Program-made: the position numbers and the translations under genes
DNA from: JAGWBJ01 sp964291465
Lineage (GTDB): Bacteria > Chloroflexota > Dehalococcoidia > Lucifugimonadales > JAGWBF01
Length of the DNA stretch: 64,000 nt
Assembly: GCA_964291465.2 (NCBI GenBank)
Contig: OZ219934.1
Span: 1 to 64,000 of the forward strand
Direction of reading: 5' to 3'
Part shown: piece after piece, positions 30,887-39,370 of the stretch
Numbering within the stretch: the first letter of the stretch is position 1
How the letters are laid out: each line of letters begins with the position of its first letter
Notes under the pieces: model-generated
What the model was told of the DNA's origin: nothing
What the model saw: only the letters and a program-made list of their open reading frames with translations
Databases searched by the model: none

Positions 30887-32419
30887 CTACCCCTTTGGCC
30901 GCCGCCTCGCCGGCTTTCCCAGGGCCACCAGGAACATGGTGCTCAGGCCCCGGGCGTCGGGCGAGAAGAACTCCGTCACGTCGTCGTCGAAGAACGTCAG
31001 GCCCGTGGCGCCCAGACACTGGGCATAGGCCGCCAGGTACATCCTGCCGCCGACTATGCCGCCCTCGAGCTGGGCCGCCCGGTACCCCCGGTTGCCGAAC
31101 CGGTCCAGCACCGCGGGAAGGTCCGCCAGCATGAACACGTCGACGCTGGCGTCGGCGGGCAGCGTCTGCTGAAGGCCCAGGAACCCCGCCACCCGGCGCA
31201 TCTCTCCCTCGTCCAGCAGCTCCAGGGCCCCCTCCTCCCTCCGGTACGCGTAGGCGCCCGGCGCCAGCCCCTCCACCGCGTGGACTATCAGGTAAACCCG
31301 GTTCAGCATGGCCCCCGGAGGCTCCAGGAAGTCCGCCGGGACCCCCCGGGTGGACCGGTGCAGGACGGTGGAGAGCTGCGGAAAGGTGATGGCCTCCCGA
31401 CGGAACTGCCTGGAGGACCCCCTCCGGGCGATGGTGCCCTCGATGGTGTCCCCGGCCCCGTCGGCCAGCGGCTCCAGGGACCTCAACGACCCGCCTGCCG
31501 CATTGGACGACTGCGGCGAGGCGGCTCCACGCCACGCCCTGGCCTCCCGCCCGGTGGAGAGGGACGAGGCGGAGTGCATCGCCCCTATGGCGGGGTACTC
31601 CACCTCGGTGAGGGAGAGGGGCGCGGTCCTCAGGTCCAGCTCCGCGGACGGGGGCGGGGCGGGGCACCCCGGGGACCCGCTGCCCAGGGGGACCACGGCC
31701 AGCGAGACCTCCTTCTCGGTGTCCAGACCCAGGAGGTGATTGACGGCGCCGTCTGCGAACCCGGCCACGACCCTGGCCTCGATGCCCCGGGCCGCGGAGA
31801 CGGCTAGGGTGTTGGCCAGCATCGTGCCGCCGTCCCAGAAGCAGTGCCGGTAGGCCCGCGCCCGGTACTTCCAGGAGTTGCGCCAGAAGGTGCTGGTCAG
31901 GACCAGCGAGGCCGGCGCCGAGGCCACCGACGGCTCGTAACCGCATGACTCCACCAGCGCCGCCCGGTAGTCCCCTTGGCGCAGCCGTCGCAGGGCGAAG
32001 TCGTGGGCGCCGAAATGATAGACGCCCGGCTCCAGCCCGGGCAGAGGCCCGCACACCAGGTACACCTCAACGTGGTACAGGGCCCCGGTGCACGCCGCCG
32101 CCCGGAAGAGGATCTCGCCGCCGGGGTAGACCCCCTTCTTGGTGATGCCCGCCGAGTAGTAGAGGACGGAGGCCAGGCCCCTCAGGTCCAGCCCGGCGTC
32201 GCCGGCGACGCCAGCCCGGCCGGCGATGGCTTGGAGGGCCGCTGTCCCGGTGTTCGAGAAGTCCCTGGGCAGAGGGAGGGGCTCCAGCTCCTCGTATATC
32301 TTGAAGGGGAGGGGCTGGTTGGGGAAGTCCAGAAAGTGGGAGTCCGCGTGGATGCTCTGCCACGAGTGCTTGGTCCCGTCGTGGTAGCTCCAGGCGGCCT
32401 CCAGGTCCCTGTTCGTCAC
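30887..32419 (-). CDS. Double nitroreductase-fold protein, SagB/ThcOx-like
   Basis: A 510-residue protein with two consecutive nitroreductase-like halves. The N-terminal half (about 30-250) contains YHDGTKHSWQSIHADSHFLD, SVLYYSAGITKK, and GGTMLANTLAVSAARG. The C-terminal half (about 285-500) has the FMN-phosphate arginine motif RRGSSRQFRREAITFPQLS and GGIVGGRMYLAAYAQCLGAT. This two-domain layout is a SagB-type dehydrogenase subfamily. SagB enzymes oxidise azoline rings to azoles in peptide natural products, but no cyclodehydratase (YcaO) or precursor peptide is seen here, so that role is only a possibility. The GTG start follows GGGAG by nine bases; a TATAAT (plus 32459-32464) lies upstream. 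Confidence 0.8.
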   Translation of the reverse strand: MTNRDLEAAWSYHDGTKHSWQSIHADSHFLDFPNQPLPFKIYEELEPLPLPRDFSNTGTAALQAIAGRAGVAGDAGLDLRGLASVLYYSAGITKKGVYPGGEILFRAAACTGALYHVEVYLVCGPLPGLEPGVYHFGAHDFALRRLRQGDYRAALVESCGYEPSVASAPASLVLTSTFWRNSWKYRARAYRHCFWDGGTMLANTLAVSAARGIEARVVAGFADGAVNHLLGLDTEKEVSLAVVPLGSGSPGCPAPPPSAELDLRTAPLSLTEVEYPAIGAMHSASSLSTGREARAWRGAASPQSSNAAGGSLRSLEPLADGAGDTIEGTIARRGSSRQFRREAITFPQLSTVLHRSTRGVPADFLEPPGAMLNRVYLIVHAVEGLAPGAYAYRREEGALELLDEGEMRRVAGFLGLQQTLPADASVDVFMLADLPAVLDRFGNRGYRAAQLEGGIVGGRMYLAAYAQCLGATGLTFFDDDVTEFFSPDARGLSTMFLVALGKPARRRPKG

Positions 32420-32502
32420 GTTTGGCTGCTCCCGGCTTGCGCGGTCTCGACCGGCCCGATTATAGCACGGCCCCGCCGCCGACCCGGGGGCTCCGGCTCG
32501 CG

Positions 32503-32531
32503 TTGACGGCCTCTCGGGCCGGTGCTACACT
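32503..32531 (+). promoter_or_regulatory. sigma-70 promoter of the cysteine hydrolase gene
   Basis: TTGACG (32503-32508), a 17-bp spacer and TACACT (32526-32531). The predicted start is near 32538, leaving a leader of about 53 nt. The -10 of the divergent SagB-like gene lies about 40 bp to the left. Confidence 0.75.
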
Positions 32532-32590
32532 GACCCCTCCCATGTCGGCGCAGGCCTCCGCCATGGGGCCAATTGCGGAAGGAGAACCCC

Positions 32591-33289
32591 ATGACCGAAC
32601 GCTGGAACCTGCAGACCATCGGCCTTTCCCGGAGGACGGACCTGGACGAGCAGTTCCCGTTGGACCCCGCGAGGACGGCCCTTGTGGTGGTGGACATGCA
32701 GTACTACAGCGGATGCAGGACCACCGGCCTGGGGAAGCGGTACGCCGACGCGGGCCAGGAAGAGCTGGTGGAGTGGCGTTTCGACCGCATCGAGCAGGTT
32801 GCGGTGCCCAACATCCAGCGGCTGCTGGCCCACTGCAGGGCCAACGGCGTGCGGGTCGTGTACGTCCAGCTTGGGTCCCACACCCGCGACTTCGCCGAGG
32901 TGCCGGCCCACATGCGCAACCTGCTGGCGGCGGGCGACGGCTGGTTCGGGAACCCCAACGCGGCCATCCTGGAGGAGATCGCCCCCGCGGAGGGGGAGCC
33001 GGTGTTCAGGAAGAACACCGTGGGCGCCTTCGCCTCCACGGCCATAGACGCCCACCTGCGCCAGAACGGTGTGGAGCACCTGGTGTTCACCGGCATCTCC
33101 ACCGCGGCCTGCGTGGACAGCACCGCCCGGGCCGCGGCTGACCTGGGCTATCACTGCGCCCTGGTCTCGGACGGGTGCAGCGACATGACCAGGGAGAACC
33201 ACGAGTGGGCGCTGCACCACTTCCAGCGCCTCTTCGGACGGGTCATGGAGACCGACGACGTGCTGAGGGAGCTGTCGACCCCCGACTAA
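32591..33289 (+). CDS. Isochorismatase-family cysteine hydrolase
   Basis: A 232-residue alpha/beta cysteine hydrolase. The catalytic triad is readable: Asp in ALVVVDMQYY, Lys in PVFRKNTVGAF, and Cys in FTGISTAACVDSTAR, with the cis-peptide before it. The family includes isochorismatase, nicotinamidase and N-carbamoylsarcosine or ureide hydrolases, and the substrate is not predictable. AAGGAG lies six bases before the ATG; a TTG 18 bp upstream is less likely. It is followed after 25 bp by a PEP-mutase-type lyase gene with which it is probably cotranscribed. Confidence 0.87.
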   Translation: MTERWNLQTIGLSRRTDLDEQFPLDPARTALVVVDMQYYSGCRTTGLGKRYADAGQEELVEWRFDRIEQVAVPNIQRLLAHCRANGVRVVYVQLGSHTRDFAEVPAHMRNLLAAGDGWFGNPNAAILEEIAPAEGEPVFRKNTVGAFASTAIDAHLRQNGVEHLVFTGISTAACVDSTARAAADLGYHCALVSDGCSDMTRENHEWALHHFQRLFGRVMETDDVLRELSTPD

Positions 33290-33314
33290 CGGTGATCAGG
33301 GAGGAGGCCCCGGG

Positions 33315-34256
33315 ATGAAGAAGAGCAAGAGGCTGCGAGAGCTGTTCGACTCGGGCAAGGTGTTCACCATCGCGGGAGGCTCCTGCGCCTTCCACGCCAA
33401 GATGGCCGAGGCGGCGGGGTTCGAGTGCGCCTACATGTCCGGCGGGTTCACCAGCTCCTTCCTGCTGGGCATACCCGACGCGGGCATCATGACCCTTACG
33501 GAGATGGTGGAGAACGCCCGGCGAATGGCCCGGGCCACCAGCATCCCCCTCCTGTGCGACGCCGACCAGGGTTACGGCAACGCCCTCAACGTCCGGCACA
33601 CGGTGGAGGCGTTCATCGGCGCCGGCGTGGCCGGCATCCACCTGGAGGACCAGCCCGTGCCCAAGCGCTGCGGGTTCGTGTCGGGCAAGGAGGTCATCTC
33701 CCTGGAGGAGGCCGCCGGCAAGTACCGGGCCGCCGTGGACGCCAGGAACGAGCTGGACCCGGACTTCGTGATCCTGGCCCGCTGCGACGCCCGCACCGCC
33801 GTGGGGGGCTCCCTGGAGGAGACCATTCGACGCCTGAAGGCCTACGAGGAGGCGGGGGTCGACGTCCTCTACTTCGAGGCCCCCCAGAGCATGGAGGAAC
33901 TGAGAGAGGCCCGGGCCGCCGTCTCCAAGCCCCTGATGTGCACGTGGCACGCCATCGGCACCCCCGAGCTGTCGGAGATGGAGGAGCTGGGCATCGCCGC
34001 CCACTTCCTCCCCGGCCTGCTGAACACCCCCGCCATGCTGGCGGCGTGGGACTTCGCCCACGAGTTCAAGGCCCGGGGAATGGACGCCCTGAGGGAGCAG
34101 GAGGAGCGGTACAAGGACCACCCCCTGGCCAACCTGAGGCACTTCGAGTTCCTGGGCTTCGACAAGCTGCGGGAGTGGGAGGAGCAGTACCTCCCCGCCG
34201 AGGCTGTCTCCAAGTACGAGAAGTCCGTGGGCGTGTACGAGCCCGGCCGGGTCTAG
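33315..34256 (+). CDS. PEP mutase / isocitrate lyase superfamily lyase
   Basis: A 313-residue (beta/alpha)8 lyase of the methylisocitrate-lyase/PEP-mutase group. Mg2+-binding acids are in PLLCDADQGYG and GIHLEDQPVPKRCG. The catalytic-cysteine loop is KRCGF, a deviation from the usual K-K/R-C-G-H of isocitrate and methylisocitrate lyases in which histidine is replaced. VILARCDA and VLYFEAP are the expected later strands. It could act on 2,3-dialkylmalates, oxaloacetate or related acids. GGAGG lies eight bases before the ATG. Its partner is the cysteine hydrolase just upstream; together they suggest a small catabolic pair. Confidence 0.87.
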   Translation: MKKSKRLRELFDSGKVFTIAGGSCAFHAKMAEAAGFECAYMSGGFTSSFLLGIPDAGIMTLTEMVENARRMARATSIPLLCDADQGYGNALNVRHTVEAFIGAGVAGIHLEDQPVPKRCGFVSGKEVISLEEAAGKYRAAVDARNELDPDFVILARCDARTAVGGSLEETIRRLKAYEEAGVDVLYFEAPQSMEELREARAAVSKPLMCTWHAIGTPELSEMEELGIAAHFLPGLLNTPAMLAAWDFAHEFKARGMDALREQEERYKDHPLANLRHFEFLGFDKLREWEEQYLPAEAVSKYEKSVGVYEPGRV

Positions 34257-34337
34257 GCCGCCGGGGGGTCAGGGGCACGACATTAGGGAGACTAGGGGGC
34301 TCGGTGGAAGTCACGGCCGACTCCCCCAGCCGGGCGC

Positions 34338-35093
34338 CTACCCCGACGCGGCCAGCCGCGCGACGGCGTCGCTGACGCAGCCGAGGGAGGGCACCGTGGC
34401 GTCGGGCTCCACCTCCACCGGCGTGCGCCGGTCGTCGTGGGTCTCGATCCATACGGTCTTCATCCCCGCCTGCTTGGCCCCGTACACGTCGTTCAGCAGG
34501 TGGTCCCCCACGTGCACGGTCTCGCCGGCGGCGGCCCCCATGGCCTCCAGGGTGCCCCGGAATATTTCCAACGCGGGCTTGGCCAGGCGCACCTCGTCGG
34601 AGAAGGTATGGACGTCGAAGTATTCCAGCAGCCCCAGCTGCTCCATGTAGACGCGAAATGTGACTCCCGGGGTCATGCCCGTGTTGGATATGAGGCCCAT
34701 GCGGAAGCCGGCGGTCCTGACGGCCTCCAGCACACGGGCGGCGTCCTCGTGGGGAGGGGGAGGGTAGTCGAACAGGGAGTCGGCGTAGGAGTCTGAGATG
34801 CTCCGCACCACCCCCGGGTCCAGGCGCGCCGGGAGGGCCGGGTCTATGTGCCCGATGAATATCTCGATCTGCTCGGCGAAGGAGACGTCCCGTCCCTCGG
34901 CGCGGATGCCGTGGCAGGAGCGGTAGCACTGGCGGTAGGCCTCCCGCACCTGCTCCTCGGAGTAGTCCTCGCCCGCGCCCGTGAGGGCGTCCCGCGCCCC
35001 GCGAAGCCTCACCTGCATGCGGGCCAGCCCAAGCTCCCGGGTATCCATGAGCAGGGTCTGCCACAGGTCGAAGGTCACACAGCTTATGGCCAA
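34338..35093 (-). CDS. HAD-superfamily hydrolase (subfamily IA)
   Basis: A 251-residue HAD hydrolase. Motif I is TFDLWQTLL, motif II is LISNTGMTP, the lysine is in VRLAKPALEIF, and motif IV is VHVGDHLLNDVYGAKQAG. A four-helix cap lies between motifs I and II (subfamily IA). Such enzymes are phosphatases or haloacid dehalogenases; the tryptophan in motif I (D-x-W-x-T) does not decide between them. The start is a TTG with a weak upstream site. A TACAAT -10-like box lies in the minus direction (plus 35126-35131). It is divergent from NAD synthetase. Confidence 0.83.
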   Translation of the reverse strand: MAISCVTFDLWQTLLMDTRELGLARMQVRLRGARDALTGAGEDYSEEQVREAYRQCYRSCHGIRAEGRDVSFAEQIEIFIGHIDPALPARLDPGVVRSISDSYADSLFDYPPPPHEDAARVLEAVRTAGFRMGLISNTGMTPGVTFRVYMEQLGLLEYFDVHTFSDEVRLAKPALEIFRGTLEAMGAAAGETVHVGDHLLNDVYGAKQAGMKTVWIETHDDRRTPVEVEPDATVPSLGCVSDAVARLAASG

Positions 35094-35270
35094 TTCTCAC
35101 AACCCCGTAGTCACGAATTGCAAGCTATTGTACAACATTCTCGTTGCACTGGGCCGGGCCAGTGGGCCGTTCCACTGGGCTGGTACGGGGGCTGGTGTGT
35201 TGGGACCGGAGACCGCCGTCCCTGAAGGGGCGGTGTGCTATACTCCCAGGCAACCCCCGCAGGCAGCAGC

Positions 35271-37010
35271 ATGCGCACCCTTCGCCTGGCTCTGGCACAA
35301 ATGAACCCCACCGTGGGCGACCTGGAAGGGAACGCCCGCAAGATAGTCGATCTGACCCGGCGGGCCCGCTCGGCCGGCGCCCACCTCGTCGCCTTCCCGG
35401 AGATGGCCATACCCGGCTACCCCGTGGAAGACCTGGTGTTCAAGCCGTCCTTCCTCCGGGACAACGTGGACGCCATGCGGTGGGTGGTGGCCGCGTCCGA
35501 GGGCATCGCCGTCGCGGTGGGCTTCGTGGACGCCGGCCCCGAGGTGTACAACGCCTGCGCGGTGGCCCACGACGGGAAGCTGGCGGGGACATACCGCAAG
35601 ATCCACCTGCCCACCTACGGGGTCTTCGACGAGGACCGCTACTTCCGGCCCGGGGACGTGTGCCCCGTGTTCGTCATCAATGGGGTGCGTGTGGGCGTCA
35701 GCATCTGCGAGGACCTGTGGTACCCCGTGGGCCCCATAGACGTCCTCAGAGAGGCCGGGGCCGAGGTGGTGGTGAACGTCAACGCCTCGCCGTACCACAT
35801 GGGCAAGGGGGCCGAGCGGGAGGCGCTGGTGTCCGCCCGAGCTTCGGACAACGGGGTCTGGCTGGCCTACGTGAACATGGTCGGCGGCCAGGACGAGCTG
35901 GTGTTCGACGGGGGCAGTCTCCTGGTGGACCCTGCGGGAAGGCTGGTCGCCAGGGGGCCCTCCTTTGCCGAGGACCTCATCGTCGCGGAGGTGGACGCCG
36001 ACGCCGTGTCCAGCAACAGGCCCGAGGCCCCCGCGAGGCGCAAGGGGGACCCGGACTCCCTGAAGAAGATCGGCCGGCCCCGGGTGGTGGAGGTCTCCCC
36101 ACACAGGGACTCTACCGGCCCCCCTCCGGCCCCGACCCCTCCGGCCGAGCCCCAGGAACCCTGCGCGGAGGTGTACGGCGCCCTGGTGCTGGGCACCCGG
36201 GACTACGTTGCCAAGAGCGGCTTCTCTCGCGTGCTGATAGGCCTGTCCGGGGGCATCGACTCGGCCCTCACCGCCACAGTCGCGGTGGACGCCCTTGGCC
36301 ATGAGAACGTGGTGGGAGTGTCCATGCCCTCCCGGTACTCCAGCGAGGGCAGCGTGGCCGACTCCAAGGCGCTGGCCGAGCGCCTGGGCATGGAGCTATG
36401 GGTGGTGCCCATCGAGCCCGCCCACGCCGCCTTCCTGGACATGCTGGAGCCCCACTTCCGGGGAGTCGCGCCCAACCTGGCAGAGGAGAACGTGCAGGCC
36501 CGCATCCGGGGAAACCTGCTGATGACCATGGCAAACAAGTTCGGGTGGCTGGTGTTGACCACCGGCAACAAGAGCGAGACGGCCATGGGATACGCCACCC
36601 TCTACGGCGACATGGCCGGGGGGTTCGCAGTGATCAAGGACGTGCCCAAGACCCTGGTGTACGACCTGTCCCGGTGGCGCAACGAGCATGGATACCCCCG
36701 GGACGTGGTCCCCCAGGCCGTGCTGGAGAAGCCCCCCAGCGCCGAGCTGAAGCCGGACCAGAGGGACCAGGACACCCTGCCGCCCTACGAGGTGCTGGAC
36801 CCCATCGTGAAGGCCTACGTGGAGGACGACCTGGACCTGCAGGAGATCGTGGACATGGGGTTCGACCGGGAGATGGTGAGGGGCATCATCGCGGCCATAG
36901 ACCGCAACGAGTACAAGCGGAGACAGGCCCCGCCGGGCATCAAGATCACGCCCAGGGCCTTCGGCAAGGACCGCCGCCTGCCCATCGTGAACCGGTACCG
37001 GCAGTCGTAG
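35271..37010 (+). CDS. nadE: Glutamine-dependent NAD+ synthetase
   Basis: A 579-residue two-domain enzyme that amidates nicotinic acid adenine dinucleotide using glutamine. The N-terminal nitrilase-like glutaminase has the triad E44 (AFPEMAIP), K110 (YRKIHLP) and C146 (SICEDLW). The C-terminal synthetase has the P-loop GLSGGIDSAL and the block TTGNKSETAMGYATLYGDM. A linker of about 40 residues around residue 270-300 is proline rich. The ATG at 35271 begins the domain; a TTG 36 bp upstream is inside the TATACT -10 region (35239-35244) and cannot be the start. It is convergent with the pentapeptide gene, 8 bp away. Confidence 0.95.
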   Translation: MRTLRLALAQMNPTVGDLEGNARKIVDLTRRARSAGAHLVAFPEMAIPGYPVEDLVFKPSFLRDNVDAMRWVVAASEGIAVAVGFVDAGPEVYNACAVAHDGKLAGTYRKIHLPTYGVFDEDRYFRPGDVCPVFVINGVRVGVSICEDLWYPVGPIDVLREAGAEVVVNVNASPYHMGKGAEREALVSARASDNGVWLAYVNMVGGQDELVFDGGSLLVDPAGRLVARGPSFAEDLIVAEVDADAVSSNRPEAPARRKGDPDSLKKIGRPRVVEVSPHRDSTGPPPAPTPPAEPQEPCAEVYGALVLGTRDYVAKSGFSRVLIGLSGGIDSALTATVAVDALGHENVVGVSMPSRYSSEGSVADSKALAERLGMELWVVPIEPAHAAFLDMLEPHFRGVAPNLAEENVQARIRGNLLMTMANKFGWLVLTTGNKSETAMGYATLYGDMAGGFAVIKDVPKTLVYDLSRWRNEHGYPRDVVPQAVLEKPPSAELKPDQRDQDTLPPYEVLDPIVKAYVEDDLDLQEIVDMGFDREMVRGIIAAIDRNEYKRRQAPPGIKITPRAFGKDRRLPIVNRYRQS

Positions 37011-37018
37011 GCAGCCGC

Positions 37019-37609
37019 TTAGGTTGTACTCAGAGAGTGGGCCTTGAGAGACTTGCCATTCCACACCAGTGGTTTGCGGGTATCGGCGTCGAGGGCACCG
37101 TCCAGCTTAGGTGGGTTATCCTGAGCGGCCCCCGCCTCATTCAGTTGCGCCTGCGTCAGCCCGTCTGCCTCACACAGATTGGCCCCGCTTAGGTTCGCAT
37201 CTGAGAGGTCTGCCTCCGAGAGCAGGGCATCGTACAGGTTAGCTTCGCTCAGGTCGGTGTTCGAAAGGTCCGCCTCAGAGAGATTGGCGTCGGAAAGGTC
37301 TGCTTTCCTGAGGTTGGCTCCTGAAAGGTCCGCCTCAGAGAGATTGGCGTCAGACAAGTCCGCCCCGCTGAGGTCCGTGTTTGATAGGTTCGCCTCGATG
37401 AGGTTCGCGTCGGACAGATCGACCTTCGAGAGGTCCGCCTCGGATAAGTTTGCCTCCGGCAGGTGGGCGCCAGCGAGAGCCGTGCCGTGCAAATCCAACT
37501 TGAACCCAGCTTCCTTCTCCAGTCTGATGGCCACCTCGTCACGGCTGCCGAGGGCCGTGATAGCAGCCTGAACATCTCTAGGTATGGGCTTCTTCTGTCT
37601 CTTCGTCAT
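37019..37609 (-). CDS. Pentapeptide-repeat protein
   Basis: A 196-residue protein whose middle (about 40-150) is an array of pentapeptides (A-(D/N)-L-S-x), such as ANLSEADLSKVDLSDANLIE, forming a right-handed quadrilateral beta-helix. The N-terminal MTKRQKKPIPRDVQAAITAL is a helix common to a group of pentapeptide proteins encoded beside small membrane proteins. Some pentapeptide proteins mimic DNA and protect gyrase, but that is not implied here. AGGAAG lies before the ATG, which is inside the preceding membrane-protein gene (32-bp overlap). AT-richer codon use than the flanks suggests transfer. Confidence 0.85.
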   Translation of the reverse strand: MTKRQKKPIPRDVQAAITALGSRDEVAIRLEKEAGFKLDLHGTALAGAHLPEANLSEADLSKVDLSDANLIEANLSNTDLSGADLSDANLSEADLSGANLRKADLSDANLSEADLSNTDLSEANLYDALLSEADLSDANLSGANLCEADGLTQAQLNEAGAAQDNPPKLDGALDADTRKPLVWNGKSLKAHSLSTT

Positions 37610-38075
37610 CGGCTTCCTCTTCCCGAGTAACTCTCCGCATGATGTCTTGGAGTAGACTCGTGGCGCGAACCTGATACAGGCCCCGGTGCTCCCTAGCTAG
37701 GCGCTGAAGGTCGTAGATTCCAGCCTCGCGTTCAGACGCCGCGCCACTCTGGGCCATCCGAGCTGCTCTATCGTAGCGCTCGTCAAGCAGGCCTTCTTGC
37801 GCTGTCGCCGCCTGGCTCTGTGTGGCCGCGGCTTGCCTGTCGGCCACCAACCCGCGCCAGATCACCAATGGGAGAGCCACCGAACCCGCGATGGCTATAC
37901 CAATGTTGCGTATAGTCATGCTGGCGGACTCATCGCCACGCAACCAGCCCCAGAATACCGCGGACAGCACAATGCCAACGCCCAACAGTCCAGCCGCGAC
38001 CGAGATCCAGAAACCACGCGACTCGGGGAGCCGGAGGCTGGAACGGAGGCTGTGTACGCGGTCAATGGGACTCAT
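37578..38075 (-). CDS. Membrane protein partner of the pentapeptide-repeat protein
   Basis: A 165-residue protein with two transmembrane helices (about 23-45 and 55-74), then a cytoplasmic helical domain with an alanine/glutamine-rich stalk (AATQSQAATAQEGLLDERYD) and an acidic C-terminus. The helical segment AASEREAGIYDLQRLAREH resembles that found in pentapeptide-repeat membrane proteins. Its 3' end overlaps the pentapeptide gene by 32 bp, so the two proteins are coupled and likely interact at the membrane. Function unknown. Confidence 0.75.
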   Translation of the reverse strand: MSPIDRVHSLRSSLRLPESRGFWISVAAGLLGVGIVLSAVFWGWLRGDESASMTIRNIGIAIAGSVALPLVIWRGLVADRQAAATQSQAATAQEGLLDERYDRAARMAQSGAASEREAGIYDLQRLAREHRGLYQVRATSLLQDIMRRVTREEEADDEETEEAHT

Positions 38076-38158
38076 TTCTCAGTCACCACCGGGTTACTGG
38101 ACCATAGCACCACCGCGGCTCAGGCCGGTAAGTCTGACCGAATCACATGGACACGTGT

Positions 38159-38623
38159 CTACTCCCCGACCTCGACGATCATCTCGATCTCGATGCAGAT
38201 GCCGTTGGGCAGGCCGCCCATCCCCACCGCCGAGCGGGCGTGGGCGCCCCGGTCTCCGTATATCTTGGCCAGCAGGTCGGTGGCGCCGTTGGCCACCTTG
38301 GGCTGGTCGCCGAAGTCCGGCGCCGAGTTGACCATGCACAGCAGCTTCACCACGCGGGACACCTTGTCCAGGTCCCCCAGCTCGCCCTTCACCGCCGACA
38401 GGCAGTTGAGCATGGCCTGCTGGGCTGCGGCGTAACCCTCCTCGATGGTCACGTCCTGCCCCACCTTCCCCGAGTTCAGGGCCCCGGCTCCGGGTACGCT
38501 GGGACCGTGCCCGCCAACGAACAGCAGGTTGCCCGTGCGGACCGCGTTGGCGCGGCCCGGGGGCGGCGTGGATGCGGGGGGCAGCTCCAGCCCCAGCTCC
38601 GCCAGCTTCTGCTCTGCTCCCAT
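38159..38623 (-). CDS. RidA/YjgF-family protein (paralogue 2)
   Basis: A 154-residue Rid-family protein of the longer XI-type subgroup. The conserved blocks are LLFVGGHGP, ALNSGKVGQDVTIEEGYAAA, DLDKVSRVVKLLCMVNSAPD and GMGGLPNGICIEIEMIVEV. The family includes enamine/imine deaminases that detoxify reactive PLP-enzyme products, though the canonical active-site arginine of RidA is not in its usual place in this subgroup. GGGAGG lies six bases before the ATG. It is cotranscribed with, and highly similar to, the upstream paralogue 47 bp away. Confidence 0.85.
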   Translation of the reverse strand: MGAEQKLAELGLELPPASTPPPGRANAVRTGNLLFVGGHGPSVPGAGALNSGKVGQDVTIEEGYAAAQQAMLNCLSAVKGELGDLDKVSRVVKLLCMVNSAPDFGDQPKVANGATDLLAKIYGDRGAHARSAVGMGGLPNGICIEIEMIVEVGE

Positions 38624-38670
38624 GGTGTCCTCCCTCTTCCAGTAAGCTCGAGCCCGGGACCCCTCCCAGG

Positions 38671-39135
38671 CTACTCCTCCAGCTCCACCATCATCTCGGC
38701 CTCCACGCAGCAGTTGGCGGGCAGCCCGCCCATGCCCACGGCCGAGCGGGTGTGGCGGCCCCGGTCACCGAACAGGTTGACGAGAAGGTCCGACGCGCCG
38801 TTGGCCACCCTGGGCTGGTCGCCGAAGCCGTCGGCGGAGTTGACCATGCACAGCACCTTGAGGACCTGCTTCACCTTGTCCAGGTCTCCGATGGCGTGCT
38901 TGATGCTGGACAGGCAGTTCAGGGCCACGAGCTGGGCGGCCTCGTACCCCTGGTCGACGGTCACGTCCCTTCCCAGCTTCCCCGGGTGCAGCATCTCGCC
39001 GTCCGCCTTGCGCGGCACGTGCCCGGCCACGAACAGGTAGTTGCCGCTGCGTACCGTCTCGACGTAGTTACCGCCGGGAGTCGGGGTCGGCGGCAGCTCC
39101 AGGCCCATCTCGGCCAGTTTCCGCTCTATCTCCAC
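38671..39135 (-). CDS. RidA/YjgF-family protein (paralogue 1)
   Basis: A 154-residue Rid-family protein, the same length as the next gene and collinear with it, so the two come from a tandem duplication. They differ at the ligand-lining end (GLPANCCVEAEMMVELEE here against GLPNGICIEIEMIVEVGE). The double cysteine in this copy is unusual. AGGAGG precedes the ATG. It is the first gene of the pair and has a strong promoter at 39225-39252. Confidence 0.85.
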   Translation of the reverse strand: MEIERKLAEMGLELPPTPTPGGNYVETVRSGNYLFVAGHVPRKADGEMLHPGKLGRDVTVDQGYEAAQLVALNCLSSIKHAIGDLDKVKQVLKVLCMVNSADGFGDQPRVANGASDLLVNLFGDRGRHTRSAVGMGGLPANCCVEAEMMVELEE

Positions 39136-39184
39136 CTGGCACCTCCTACCAATATCGGGGGAATATCGGGCCCGCGCTGTTATC

Positions 39185-39216
39185 CGGCGCCACGCGGGGC
39201 CGGCGCCACGCGGGGC
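39185..39216. repeat. Perfect 16-bp tandem repeat in the ridA leader
   Basis: CGGCGCCACGCGGGGC occurs twice back to back (39185-39200 and 39201-39216), followed by one more C. It lies in the transcribed leader of the RidA pair, just after the promoter. Each unit contains the palindrome GGCGCC. Confidence 0.75.
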
Positions 39217-39224
39217 CTTGAGAC

Positions 39225-39252
39225 ATTATAGCCCCGACGCCCCACTTTACAA
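39225..39252 (-). promoter_or_regulatory. sigma-70 promoter of the RidA pair
   Basis: Minus strand TTGTAA (plus 39247-39252), a 16-bp spacer and a perfect TATAAT (39225-39230). The start near 39218 puts the 16-bp tandem repeat at the very 5' end of the RNA. Confidence 0.75.
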
Positions 39253-39370
39253 GGGTGACGGCGCCCCCGCGCCCACATCGACCCGTCCGTTCAGAAAGTG
39301 ACATCGGCTTCTTGTGGGTGCCTGGATGGTATGCTACCATGCCGTCGAAGTCGGGGCCCTGGGAGGACGA

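Noticed and set aside
30887..32419. Azole-containing peptide biosynthesis cluster
   Set aside because: Only a SagB-like protein is present; no YcaO, SagC-like or precursor peptide was found within the window.
39300..39370. LexA/SOS box upstream of recA
   Set aside because: Neither CTGT-N8-ACAG nor GAAC-N4-GTTC type sites are visible between the RidA promoter and recA.
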